A DNA stretch of 54,079 nucleotides. Origin: Oligoflexus sp. (lineage in GTDB: Bacteria; Bdellovibrionota_B; Oligoflexia; Oligoflexales; Oligoflexaceae). The stretch covers positions 1-54,079 of the forward strand of contig JACMPP010000045.1 in assembly GCA_014377445.1 (NCBI GenBank), read 5' to 3'. A program made the translations under genes and the position numbers. The notes under the pieces were generated by a model. It saw nothing but the letters and a program-made list of their open reading frames with translations, was not told where the DNA came from and ran no database searches. Positions 24,118-32,416 of the stretch are shown one piece after another; the stretch's first letter is position 1; each line of letters starts with the position of its first letter.

Positions 24118-26157
24118 TTACTGCGCGTCTTCTGTTGAATAAACAAAGGACAGCACCCATTGGCGACCGGGAAGCGGCGCGCCGGTTATATCACTGAATC
24201 CGGTTTTGCCCTTGTTGTTGCTACCCGACGAAATATCGACATCGGTGGTATTCTGCAGGTTTCTTAGGGCCAGACCCAGGTCAATTCGCCGGTATTTATA
24301 GTCCACGTTGAGGTCGTAGATCACGCTGCCCGGCAGCTTGATGGAATTGCCAAGATCTCTGTATATATCGCTCCTGTAGCGTCCTGTGAGATAGGACGAC
24401 CAATCCTGCGACCATTGCTGGCGCCATTCCCCGACCGTAATCCGGTTCGGCACCCAAGGCAGGAAACGTTCTTTAGGACGACTCACATCGTAAGCCTCAA
24501 GCTTTGAGTTCTTGAAGCTTAGGGTTGTGACCCTGCCCTTCCAGGTCAAGGAGGTGTCGTAGCCGCGAACCTTGGTCCTGGCGACGTTAAGGGCTTTGCT
24601 GGCGTTCGCGAGGATGGGAACAAAGACGATCTTGTCTTCGGTCTTATCATCGTAAATGGCTGCGCCCCATTCAAGGCCCAGAAACTTGGTAAAAACTCCG
24701 AGCTCTCTATGAAAGATCTTCTCGGCTTTGAGACCGTTGTTGGGCCTGACGCTACTTCCGTTACCAAATTCTTCAAAAAGGCTTGGCAGGCGTTGCGAAC
24801 GGGCCATCTGCAGATAGAGGCCATCGTCGAAGTCACCGAAAGCCAGACTGAGCGCATTGGCTTTCGTCGTTTTGTGCCAACCGGATTGATTCGCCTCTTC
24901 CTTTAAAACGATCTTCTTGAGTTGATCGGTGTGATCCTCTTGTCTTTGTTGCGACGTTTTCGCTTCCAGGAGAACTTTTTCCCAGGGAGAGTATGCGAAA
25001 CCAAAAATGCCAACGCCATTTCTTCGTCTCAATGTACTGCCGATTTTGCCTTCGAAACGTTGTTCGATATCACTTTCGGAGCGTTCATAGCTGACGAGGG
25101 TTCTTGTGACATCGGTATTGGATTTGACGTGAAGCCCCTGCCGGTTGGAAACAACCTTCATCGTCGCCTGACGCGAGGAATTCAGCACGCGGCGCTGAGG
25201 ATCATCTGTCTCCCGCTTATCATCGGTTCGAGCGACGTGCGCGCCGACTTCCAAACTGTCGGCAAAAGGCAGGTCGCTCCACGTGCGTCGTAAACTCAAA
25301 TCACCCAAACGACCTTTGTTATGCTCACGCGCCGCACTGCTCAAAACCATGCTGTTCGAGGCCAGGCCCCGATCCGCATTGTAAAACCAAGCCATGGCTT
25401 GCAGGGCATAGGGCCCAAAGGCCTCACGGTAGACCGGCACGATCTGTTGCGATCTCTGATCGTTGTTGTTGCGAATTTTACGTTCATCGTCTTTTTCGTT
25501 GTAAGGCGTGCCTTCGTCCGAATAGTAACGATAGTGACCCGTGGTCTGATGGCTGCGGGCGTAGAGTCGGAACTCACGATTCTCACTCTTGTGAATCATC
25601 AGAGTCCAAAGCGAATTGCCGTAGGGCGAGCCTGCGCTTATGCCTAAGCTGGCCCGGGAGCGATTCACATTGTTAAAGCGGTAACGCATCGTCCCGATGG
25701 GGTTGAGATTGGCTACGCTGACCGGAGACAGTCCCTGATGCAATTCAAGAGAGCCGAAGGCCCTCAAATCGAGGTCTTCGATCAAGGGCAGACCCGAGTA
25801 AGGATCCTGAAGCAATGTATCTTCGAGATACACATCGGTGAGCTTGGTATCCTGACCACGGATTTTGGGAATGACAAAGCCCGAAGGGGATATGCGGCCT
25901 GTCTCGGCAAAGCTGAGAGAACTTTCGCGCTTCAGTTGGGTTGCCGTATCAAAACGCGAGCTTTCGCGTGGTTGAATAAGGACCGATTGACCGGTGCGGG
26001 CCGTTCGCTCGCTTTCCGAAGTCGGACGCTCACCTGTCACGACGATTTCCTCTGCGGTCCCGGCCCGGGCTGGACGAGAATTGAGGATGAGGAGTATGGA
26101 ACACAAAAAGAACGGCGCTCCATGGGAACGCCGCTGAATCGAAAAGAACTGTTTCAT
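24118..26157 (-). CDS. TonB-dependent outer-membrane receptor, predicted cobalamin (BtuB-like)
   Basis: 679 aa. Signal peptide (residues 1-32, ending ARA), then a TonB box EEIVVTGERP, a plug domain with FVIPKIRGQDTKLTDVYLED and GTMRYRFNN, and a 22-strand-type barrel including RSQRLPSLFEEFGNGSSVRP. That last region is the R-x-P-S-L-x-E-x-F conserved stretch of siderophore/cobalamin receptors. Its ATG overlaps the stop of the upstream lipoprotein gene by one base (TAATG), so translation is coupled. The operon is preceded by a cobalamin riboswitch, which is the main reason to predict vitamin B12 as substrate. The C-terminus (SFVYSTEDAQ) lacks the usual final aromatic residue. Confidence 0.88.
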   Translation of the reverse strand: MKQFFSIQRRSHGAPFFLCSILLILNSRPARAGTAEEIVVTGERPTSESERTARTGQSVLIQPRESSRFDTATQLKRESSLSFAETGRISPSGFVIPKIRGQDTKLTDVYLEDTLLQDPYSGLPLIEDLDLRAFGSLELHQGLSPVSVANLNPIGTMRYRFNNVNRSRASLGISAGSPYGNSLWTLMIHKSENREFRLYARSHQTTGHYRYYSDEGTPYNEKDDERKIRNNNDQRSQQIVPVYREAFGPYALQAMAWFYNADRGLASNSMVLSSAAREHNKGRLGDLSLRRTWSDLPFADSLEVGAHVARTDDKRETDDPQRRVLNSSRQATMKVVSNRQGLHVKSNTDVTRTLVSYERSESDIEQRFEGKIGSTLRRRNGVGIFGFAYSPWEKVLLEAKTSQQRQEDHTDQLKKIVLKEEANQSGWHKTTKANALSLAFGDFDDGLYLQMARSQRLPSLFEEFGNGSSVRPNNGLKAEKIFHRELGVFTKFLGLEWGAAIYDDKTEDKIVFVPILANASKALNVARTKVRGYDTSLTWKGRVTTLSFKNSKLEAYDVSRPKERFLPWVPNRITVGEWRQQWSQDWSSYLTGRYRSDIYRDLGNSIKLPGSVIYDLNVDYKYRRIDLGLALRNLQNTTDVDISSGSNNKGKTGFSDITGAPLPGRQWVLSFVYSTEDAQ

Positions 26158-27356
26158 TAGAATATGAAAGTTCCTGAGTAAGGGATCGCATCGAGAGTCT
26201 TCACGACTTCGGACTTGTCGGCTTTGATGATGGTGAACTTGCCAACTGTGTCGGTGTTGATGTCGCCAACAAAGAGGTTTTGGCGATCTTCATCGAAGAA
26301 CATTCCGTAGTAGCCGCCAGAGCCTTCAGCATATTCGTAGGTCTTAACGCTGCTTTTGCTGTCGACATCGAACTTCAGAACGCGACGCGGGTAAGCGCTG
26401 CCTTCTTCCTGCTCTACCTGGGCAAAGAATGTATGAGCCGATCCAGCTGGAACGACTCCGCCGTTCATGAAGTAGCCCGCACCATCCAGGTCCCAGAGAA
26501 CAGAAACGGTTTGAGTTGTAGGATCGAGTTCTTCAACTGCGTTGTGGCAGCCGATGCTTGGATCCAAGGGAGGGCTCACGAAACGGCTACACATACTCAC
26601 GATGAGCAGCTTGTCGCCATGTGTTTCCGGACGAACAGCGATTGGGAAAGAACCCTGGAGCTTGATGCCCTGAACCTTGTCCGCTGCGGCGTCGAGGTCG
26701 ACAGCGGTAACAGCCGAACCGTTTTGCTCAAGAACAAATACTTTTTGTGTGCCGTTGACTGTGTAGTTACCGCCTTCAAAAGCTCCGGCCTGGTGAAGGA
26801 CGTAGATGAAGGTTTTGCCGCCGACAGTAGCGCTCCAAAGGGCTTCCGGCTTGAGAGTAACACCAGCGGGGAGGTCCCAGTTGCCTTCGACATCGGCGAT
26901 CTTTGCACCCGTGCTCTTCTTCATCAAAGTCAAACGGCCTTGATTGTAGTGAGAAAGGAGGACGATGTCGTTGCCGAGGTCTAGAATATCATGAGGGTCG
27001 CCCACTTCACCTTCAGAGAATTTGGTCTGTACGCCAAGCGTCAGCGACTGAGCCTGAGGAGTGAGAAGTCGATAGTTTTGGCTATCAGAAGTACGGTTGA
27101 AGAGAAGAACTTCAGTCCCCGTGCTGAACACGACAGAATCACCGGATTCGCCTGTCAGTAGCTGCTCGATCTCAAAAGTCTCCGCGTTCATGCGGTAAAC
27201 ATTTGACTGCCAGGGATAAGTCTGGGAGTTCGCGCCTGTGAAGACGAGACCCTGTGCGCTTGAAGGCCTTGAAACGGAATCGGAATCAGAAGAATGACAG
27301 GCCGTGGCAGCAATGCTGAGGCTGACGAGGGCAGCAAGAGTCGCAGAACGTAGCAT
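26157..27356 (-). CDS. Beta-propeller lipoprotein under a cobalamin riboswitch (BtuG-like candidate)
   Basis: 399 aa. Lipoprotein signal MLRSATLAALVSLSIAATAC with lipidated Cys20 and a Ser-rich tether (HSSDSDSVSRPSS), so it is tethered to a membrane and may be surface exposed. The rest is beta-strand-rich with propeller-like blades (NVYRMNAETFEIEQLL; VFVLEQNGSAVTAVDL; VEELDPTTQTVSVLWDL; VLKFDVDSKSSVKTYEY; GKFTIIKADKSEVVKTL). No catalytic motif is seen. It is the first gene after the riboswitch and is coupled to the TonB receptor. In Bacteroides, the surface beta-propeller lipoprotein BtuG captures cobalamin and caps BtuB; this pair has the same architecture, so a B12-binding role is proposed. 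AAAGGA lies 7 bases from the ATG. Confidence 0.82.
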   Translation of the reverse strand: MLRSATLAALVSLSIAATACHSSDSDSVSRPSSAQGLVFTGANSQTYPWQSNVYRMNAETFEIEQLLTGESGDSVVFSTGTEVLLFNRTSDSQNYRLLTPQAQSLTLGVQTKFSEGEVGDPHDILDLGNDIVLLSHYNQGRLTLMKKSTGAKIADVEGNWDLPAGVTLKPEALWSATVGGKTFIYVLHQAGAFEGGNYTVNGTQKVFVLEQNGSAVTAVDLDAAADKVQGIKLQGSFPIAVRPETHGDKLLIVSMCSRFVSPPLDPSIGCHNAVEELDPTTQTVSVLWDLDGAGYFMNGGVVPAGSAHTFFAQVEQEEGSAYPRRVLKFDVDSKSSVKTYEYAEGSGGYYGMFFDEDRQNLFVGDINTDTVGKFTIIKADKSEVVKTLDAIPYSGTFIF

Positions 27357-27381
27357 AACGTTTTCCTTTGCTCGAAGTTAT

Positions 27382-27468
27382 AGCTTGGTGGTGGTCGGGC
27401 TTTGTAATCTCTTACTTACCGTTGCGGCACAGCGCCGGAATTTAACCGGTCTTCCCCATATCCAAGCT
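27382..27468 (-). promoter_or_regulatory. Cobalamin riboswitch aptamer
   Basis: On the minus strand the order matches the cobalamin class: P1 arm AGCTTGG (27468-27462), GGGGAAGACCGGTTAAATTC with the GGAA and GGT blocks, CCGGCGCTGTGCCGCAAC (the CCGCAAC core), a short P6 arm, then the B12-box-like AAGCCCGACCACCACC, closed by CCAAGCT (27388-27382), which pairs with the first arm over 7 bp. It ends about 25 bases before the lipoprotein ATG, so control is probably by occluding the ribosome site when cobalamin is bound. No separate terminator hairpin is visible. Confidence 0.9.
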
Positions 27469-27610
27469 GGAATCTTGCGGTATAGACGATGAGATGGAGT
27501 CGTGTCAACGATTTGAAGTGAAATGATGGGTCAAAAGAACAGACCAAGAAGAAGGATCTCCTTGGTCAAGTTGTGAGGTCTGGGGGATTGAGGCTTGTGT
27601 ATGACCGAGC

Positions 27611-27760
27611 TTAGAGCATCATTCCGACTGAAGCGGTCAGCTCATTTTTCATCAGCTTGATGTCGCGTAATTGACTGGGAGTCGACGCCAGGCCGAGTCC
27701 CGAATAATTAAGATTGACGTTATCGGCTTGAAAGTCGAAACGGAGTACACGGTTTGGCAT
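27611..27760 (-). pseudogene. Possible 3' remnant of an exported/barrel protein gene
   Basis: A 49-codon frame (MPNRVLRFDFQADNVNLNY ... LTASVGMML) with alternating beta-strand character and a barrel-like hydrophobic end. There is no ribosome site and a stop lies 8 codons upstream, so if real it is a decayed tail. It lies between the riboswitch and the DUF2171 gene. Confidence 0.3.
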
Positions 27761-27980
27761 TGATACAGCCGTAGGAGTTTAATCCAAAAATAACATAAAA
27801 ATTCCGCCTTAGGTATTTCCGAAAAGCGCTTGATTTTGAGGGTACAGAAGACCAAAAGAGAGACGCTGCCCGCAAGCTGTAAGCTGAAGTCTAAGAGGTC
27901 TCGGTAATCTTACTAGCTTGCTGCTCAGATTTAACTTTGCCATAAAGTTCTGAGGACTCATTGCAAAGGGGAACCAGGCC

Positions 27981-28229
27981 ATGGATCTAACAGAAATCAC
28001 AAGTCAAATAAAACCCAATCTTAAAGTTCTGGCGAAGGGTGTGAAAGTCGGAAGTGTCGACCATGTCGATGGCGAGTTTCTGAAGCTCAATCGCAAGGAT
28101 GCCGACGATCGGCTCCACCACTGGATCCCTCTAAACTGGATCGAAAAAATCGACGACAACAACGTTTTCTTAAGTCACAGTGCTGCGGAATACAAACATT
28201 CCCGTCGCAACAGTAAACCATTGATGTAA
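27981..28229 (+). CDS. DUF2171-type small protein, copy 1
   Basis: 82 aa. The core VLAKGVKVGSVDHVDGEFLKLNRKDADDRLHHWIPLNWI is the PRC-barrel-like pattern of DUF2171 (xDGxxVGxVDHVDGxxIKLxKxD ... HxxIPxxWVxxVD). It is a cytoplasmic soluble protein of unknown function, often stress-associated. AAGGGG precedes the ATG. A paralogue sits at 53183 in the same window. An inverted repeat CGTTAG/CTAACG after the stop (about 28241-28289) may end the transcript. Confidence 0.82.
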   Translation: MDLTEITSQIKPNLKVLAKGVKVGSVDHVDGEFLKLNRKDADDRLHHWIPLNWIEKIDDNNVFLSHSAAEYKHSRRNSKPLM

Positions 28230-28433
28230 TCCTGTTGGGCGTTAGGTCGAGGGTTTATGCCCCGCGTATCCTCAGGTCTAACGTCTTTATGTCCCTGCCT
28301 CGGTCCGATTCTTTTGACGTTATTTATATGTTTCATCTCCAATTTTGGCCCTTCCCTCAAAATCCCTTGCCAATCTTCCTTCGTTAGCGGGAAAATATGA
28401 CTTCCCCAAATTTCGCTTGCGTGAGGCTGTTCA

Positions 28434-30068
28434 ATGTCCAGGACTCCGTTATTTCGGATTATCAACCGTGTTCTGTCTCAAGCTATCCAAAATGAAACAT
28501 CGTCCTCAACCGCCCTGGCCTTTAACCGCAGGGATGGCGCGTGCGTTGGCGCGGTCTCAGCTCTGACCCTTTATCTGAATGCGTGTAAGACCCCGGTGAG
28601 TTCCGATCTACAGGGAACGTCATCGGGCAAAAAGCCGAGCGGAGACATTGTGATTGTTGGAGGTGGTGCAGCAGGACTTTCAGCCGCTTACTACCTGCAA
28701 AAAGCCGGAGTCTCGAGCCAAGTTTACGAGGCAACTGATCGACTCGGCGGGCGCATTTATACTCAATACCAATTCAATAGTGAAAATATGTTTTGTGAAC
28801 GTGGCGGCGAGCTCGTGGATACAGGGCACAAAGAAATTCAGAGTCTGATGGAGGAGCTTGGGCTGAAGCTTCAAAAGCTCCCGGATCCCACGCTTCCCCC
28901 CGAAGGTCATTTCTTTGGAGGACAATGGCGAAGCGAGGAGGACCTCGTCAAAGGGTTTGGCCCGCTTGCCGCTCAGATTGCCAAGGATGCAGAAGGATTT
29001 ATGGTTGACGGTCAATTCACCATGCCGTCCTACAAAAATTCTTTATCCGATGCTATACTGGCTCTCGATAAAATGTCCTTGAAAGACTATCTGGACGTCA
29101 ACCAAAGTCTGGCACCGAAATGGGTTCGAGAACTGATCCGGATCGCCTACCTCGGGGAATATGGTCTGGACGCTGAAGAACAATCCGCAGTCAATCTTGT
29201 CTCCTTTATCGGAACAGACATCGCCAACGGTTTTAAGATGTTCGGCGAGAGTGATGAGCTCTTTCGCATCGAAGGCGGGAATTCGATGTTGATCCAGGGA
29301 CTGGTCGGTCATGTGAAAAATTCCTGCCATCTCTCGCACAGTCTCAAATCAATAGCGCGCTCGATCAGCGGTCAATTTCAGCTTCTTTTCCAAACGGCTG
29401 ACAATAAAGTGCTCGAGGTAAAGACGAATACTTGTATCCTAGCCCTGCCTTTTACAACAGTTCGTGATGTCCAGGGTATCGACAAAATCGGCCTGAGTCC
29501 GACTAAGCTCAAAGCCATTCGCGAGCTCGGCTATGGCACAAATAGCAAACTCATGCTTGGCTTCAAGAAGCGCTACTGGCGCGATGGGGGTTCCAAGTTC
29601 CCTTCCAATGACGGCAACCTTGTCACCGACCTACCTCTTCAGGGTGGTTGGGATACATCGAGAAAACAAGCCGGTGAAAGCGGGATTTTCACCAACTTCA
29701 TGGGTGGATCGTGGGCGAAGACTTTTACCCTGGCTAAAGCCAAAGGAAGTCTGGATGATCTTGAGAAAATTTATCCAGGAATCAGCAAACTTTATGACAG
29801 CAATCGCGTGCTGCAAGTCTGGACGGCAGTGCCGACTCAGAAAGGGAGCTATATTTGTCCTAAACCGGGTCAATACACGTCTATGGGCGGTGTTTTTGGG
29901 GAAAGCGAATGCAATGGTCAGTTGCTCTTTGCTGGTGAGCACACGAGCGACGTCTCCGCAGGTTTCATGAATGGAGCTGTCGAGAGCGGTCTTAGAGTGG
30001 CGACCGCTCTATTGGAAGCGAAAGTGAAGAGTGCCTCAATCGATGGCCTCGAGAGGGAGGCTATATGA
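28434..30068 (+). CDS. Flavin-containing amine oxidase, Tat-type lipoprotein
   Basis: 544 aa. The N-terminus has a twin-arginine-like NRRDGACVGAVSALTLYLNAC with a lipobox Cys near residue 51, suggesting folded export with FAD and lipid anchoring. Then comes the FAD-binding Rossmann fold IVIVGGGAAGLSAAYYLQKAG, followed by YEATDRLGGRIYTQ, the CERGGELVDTGH segment of amine oxidases, RIEGGNSMLIQGL, and the C-terminal FAD motif LLFAGEHTSDVSAGFMNGAVESGLRVA. It oxidises an unknown amine. GAGG precedes ATG 28434. Its stop overlaps the start of a 55-aa gene (ATGA). Confidence 0.9.
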   Translation: MSRTPLFRIINRVLSQAIQNETSSSTALAFNRRDGACVGAVSALTLYLNACKTPVSSDLQGTSSGKKPSGDIVIVGGGAAGLSAAYYLQKAGVSSQVYEATDRLGGRIYTQYQFNSENMFCERGGELVDTGHKEIQSLMEELGLKLQKLPDPTLPPEGHFFGGQWRSEEDLVKGFGPLAAQIAKDAEGFMVDGQFTMPSYKNSLSDAILALDKMSLKDYLDVNQSLAPKWVRELIRIAYLGEYGLDAEEQSAVNLVSFIGTDIANGFKMFGESDELFRIEGGNSMLIQGLVGHVKNSCHLSHSLKSIARSISGQFQLLFQTADNKVLEVKTNTCILALPFTTVRDVQGIDKIGLSPTKLKAIRELGYGTNSKLMLGFKKRYWRDGGSKFPSNDGNLVTDLPLQGGWDTSRKQAGESGIFTNFMGGSWAKTFTLAKAKGSLDDLEKIYPGISKLYDSNRVLQVWTAVPTQKGSYICPKPGQYTSMGGVFGESECNGQLLFAGEHTSDVSAGFMNGAVESGLRVATALLEAKVKSASIDGLEREAI

Positions 30069-30232
30069 AAATGGGACAAGGCGATGACGACGGTAAGGGT
30101 GAAGGCCCTCACGGTCGAGGACATGAGGATGGAAAAGGTAAAGACGACGGTAAAGATAAAGACAAACCTAAAGACGACTCGAAGGCCCCGACCGGTGACG
30201 GCAGCATCATCGTGACTCCAAAACCTGCTTAA
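30065..30232 (+). CDS. 55-aa Asp/Gly/Lys-rich protein coupled to the amine oxidase
   Basis: An ATG overlapping the amine-oxidase stop by ATGA, with GGGAGG (30054-30059) just upstream, opens 55 codons: MKMGQGDDDGKGEGPHGRG, then GKDDGKDKDKPKDDSK and a short hydrophobic end GSIIVTPKPA. It has no signal peptide or membrane segment. It is low-complexity, strongly charged and likely disordered; it could be a metal-binding or acidic partner of the oxidase, but no family is recognised. The strong ribosome site, coupling and a good terminator 42 bases after the stop support it as a real gene. Confidence 0.65.
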   Translation: MKMGQGDDDGKGEGPHGRGHEDGKGKDDGKDKDKPKDDSKAPTGDGSIIVTPKPA

Positions 30233-30273
30233 TCGAGTTCGATAGCTCCCACCACATCCCAAGATGAAATCTC

Positions 30274-30302
30274 AGGCGGCTCATTCGAGTCGCCTTTTTT
30301 CT
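30274..30302 (+). terminator. Intrinsic terminator after the amine-oxidase operon
   Basis: AGGCGGCTC (30274-30282), loop ATTC, GAGTCGCCT (30287-30295) with one G-T wobble, then TTTTTCTT. Confidence 0.88.
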
Positions 30303-30371
30303 TATTCCTGGGCCAGCTTGAGTCGGGGTATACTTATTCTCTGGCTGAAAACAACGGGTGGAAACACGTGT

Positions 30372-30635
30372 ATGAAAAAGAAGAAAAGAGCCTTTGCTGA
30401 GCCTATGGATTCCGAAGATGTTGAGGAGTTGATGTCACTCAGCGACGAAGACCTTCACGATGAAATTAAGGAATTCAAAAAGGAGGCGGAGGGAAGCCAA
30501 TCCGAAGCCATCGCCAAGAGTTTGGCCAAAATGCCTGAAGCCGACCGACTTGAAGCGCTCAAGAAGATGAAGCGAGAAGATATCCTCTTATTCGAAACGG
30601 TCGAGTATCTTTTGAAGAGGCTCGTGAAGCGCTGA
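30372..30635 (+). CDS. Hypothetical small charged protein
   Basis: 87 aa from ATG 30372. Lys-rich start, then a predicted all-helical, acidic/basic region (DSEDVEELMSLSDEDLHDEIKEF, LAKMPEADRLEALKKMKREDILLFETVEYLLKRLVKR). No family is recognised and no signal peptide is seen. The ribosome site is weak (GTGG). Its last 48 bases overlap the 3' end of the convergent methyltransferase gene, so both 3' ends are transcribed on both strands. Confidence 0.6.
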   Translation: MKKKKRAFAEPMDSEDVEELMSLSDEDLHDEIKEFKKEAEGSQSEAIAKSLAKMPEADRLEALKKMKREDILLFETVEYLLKRLVKR

Positions 30636-31274
30636 ATCCTCTTTGACCCAAAGATCGAGATAGGCTGTGCCGATCGCTTTTTTCTGCCTCATAATATAGC
30701 CTTCAGGCATAGCCCCTCCGAATCCGTGGTAGGTGACGACCCTGGTTCCCAGCGGCATAGCTCTCAATTTCTCCACAACACAATCCACATATGTATTGTA
30801 ATGCTCAAGGCTCAACGCCACGGTTTGGTCGATTCGGGCCAATCCTGTCACATTTTCCAAAAATGGATTGAAGAGATAAAAGGCGTGAAAGTCGCGCCAG
30901 TCGAGATCGATCATATTTCCATGGATAAAGTTTGCCCGGGAAATGTTGTGCGCGAGACGAATGCGTTCGGCTTCCTCCACAAAATGGAGACGTTGCTCGA
31001 TCCCGAAATAACTAGCTGAGGTCGTGGCTTCGCCGATGAAACAAAACTTCCCTGGACCGCAGCCAACATCAAGCACACGAACGTCCGGACCGGTTCCCAA
31101 TAGTTTGGCTGCCCAGAGCGCGACCTTCATGGGTGTCCAGTGACGCGAGGACAAACTTCGGGAGTTGCCCGAAAAAATGCGATCGAATTTTTCATCAGAA
31201 ACAGAATGTCCATGACGCAGAGTGGTCAATGAATCGGGTGGAAACTCTTCCTGATGCTGGCTCGCGTCGATCAT
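30588..31274 (-). CDS. Class I SAM-dependent methyltransferase
   Basis: 228 aa from ATG 31274 (AAGGA 5 bases upstream; a TTG at 31292 is worse). Motif I VLDVGCGPGKFCFIGE for S-adenosylmethionine, post-I FGIEQRLHFVEEAERI, and ANFIHGNMIDLDWRDFHAFYLFNPF as the motif II/III region. Substrate is unknown. It is cytoplasmic. Convergent overlap of 48 bp with the preceding small gene. Confidence 0.85.
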   Translation of the reverse strand: MIDASQHQEEFPPDSLTTLRHGHSVSDEKFDRIFSGNSRSLSSRHWTPMKVALWAAKLLGTGPDVRVLDVGCGPGKFCFIGEATTSASYFGIEQRLHFVEEAERIRLAHNISRANFIHGNMIDLDWRDFHAFYLFNPFLENVTGLARIDQTVALSLEHYNTYVDCVVEKLRAMPLGTRVVTYHGFGGAMPEGYIMRQKKAIGTAYLDLWVKEDSALHEPLQKILDRFE

Positions 31275-31292
31275 CGAGTTCCTTTGTCGCAA

Positions 31293-31505
31293 TTATTGTT
31301 GGTTTTCGTCGTGATGATACCGTCCCGCATCGACAGTAGTAGCTAACCCAAAGTTGGTATCAGCAGGGTTTGAACAACAAAGACTTTCCCGAATCAACGA
31401 AGCGTCCTTGGATAAAGGGATTTTGACTTCGGCGGCATGAGCCGTGAGGGCTCCTGAAAACGACATGACAGCTACGCCGAAGATCCAATGTTTTAACTTT
31501 TTCAC
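31293..31505 (-). pseudogene. 5' fragment of an exported DNRLRE-like domain protein
   Basis: 70 codons from GTG 31505: signal peptide (KHWIFGVAVMSFSGALTAHA, cleaved after AHAA), then IPLSKDASLIRES and NPADTNFGLATTVDAGRYHHDENQQ and stop. The DAS-R-x-S ... NxxxTNFGxxxTVDxGRY pattern is the opening strand pair of DNRLRE-type beta-sandwich domains of exported proteins, which normally run about 160 residues. The reading frame stops just before the methyltransferase gene, so it is read as a truncated gene. A short functional secreted peptide cannot be excluded. Confidence 0.5.
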
Positions 31506-31699
31506 AATCTGAACCTACTCTCATAACTGTGCGGGTCTGATGAAATGCTTCATCCTGAAGGAACAGTATATGCGCGGGTCGAAGCCGTTCTTCAAGCCGT
31601 TTTTAGTTAGCTGACAGCGTAGGAGCGATACAAGGTCCATCGAAAATGATAAGATAGGTTTACAAAATTGTATCTATCTAACATTGCTGGAGTAAAAGG

Positions 31700-32416
31700 G
31701 TGAAAAATTATTCACTTCTCTTTATGCTTTTTAGTGCAACCCCTCTTTTTGGTCAAAATCTCACGAAAGATGAAATCCAAAAAGTCGTCCGTTCCAATAC
31801 GGATCAGGTCCGCAGTTGCTATGAGCAATTTACCAAACGCACGCCAGGTCTCGCGGGCAAAATTCGCATGGAAATTAAACTCGATAAAGATGGTCACGTT
31901 GAAAGCTCAAAGGCGGCGGACAGCAGCTTTGAGAAACCCGAGATCGCACAATGTATTGAAGGTAAGGTCAAACGTTGGCACTTTCCAGCCCCTGGTCCCA
32001 CGGATCGTAAGACTTTTTCCTACCCCTTCTCCTTTGGTACCGAGGGCGAGGCTCCGGTTGCCATCGCCCCCACTATCATCTCGACTGACGATGCCCGCGT
32101 TTACAAGGGGAGAGTCTTCAAGCGAAGCAATCGGCCCATCACGGATATTGCAAAACTTCAGGAGATGACTGGCAACACATTGATCAAGGCCGTCAGTGCA
32201 AGCTGTGACAACATCAAATTGTTGAAAAAGAAATGTGAGGATTTAGAGGCAAAGAATCGTGTCGTTTGCCCAGCGATGACTGACTCAGCCCCTAAAAAAC
32301 CCTTTACACCCGACTGGTTATTGATTGAACATCCGGATGCGTTTCGGATCGAGAGTGGAACGTACTTCATGGGGTATTGGCATATATCCTGCGAGGAGCT
32401 TAATAAATTTCAGTAG
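31700..32416 (+). CDS. Exported protein with an AgmX/PglI C-terminal-type domain
   Basis: 238 aa from GTG 31700 (GGAG 7 bases upstream). Signal peptide (residues 1-19, ending PLFGQ). Residues 20-110 match the tail domain of AgmX/PglI proteins: LTKDEIQKVVRSNTDQVRSC, YEQF, GKIRMEIKLDKDGHVESSK, QCIEGKVKRWHFPAPGPTDR. That domain is a TonB-C-like fold, here standing alone. The second half is Cys-rich (CDNIKLLKKKCEDL; HISCEELNKF) and unrecognised. The frame seems to continue after a shift near 32404-32412 into the next segment, so this may be the 5' part of a longer broken gene. Confidence 0.75.
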   Translation: MKNYSLLFMLFSATPLFGQNLTKDEIQKVVRSNTDQVRSCYEQFTKRTPGLAGKIRMEIKLDKDGHVESSKAADSSFEKPEIAQCIEGKVKRWHFPAPGPTDRKTFSYPFSFGTEGEAPVAIAPTIISTDDARVYKGRVFKRSNRPITDIAKLQEMTGNTLIKAVSASCDNIKLLKKKCEDLEAKNRVVCPAMTDSAPKKPFTPDWLLIEHPDAFRIESGTYFMGYWHISCEELNKFQ

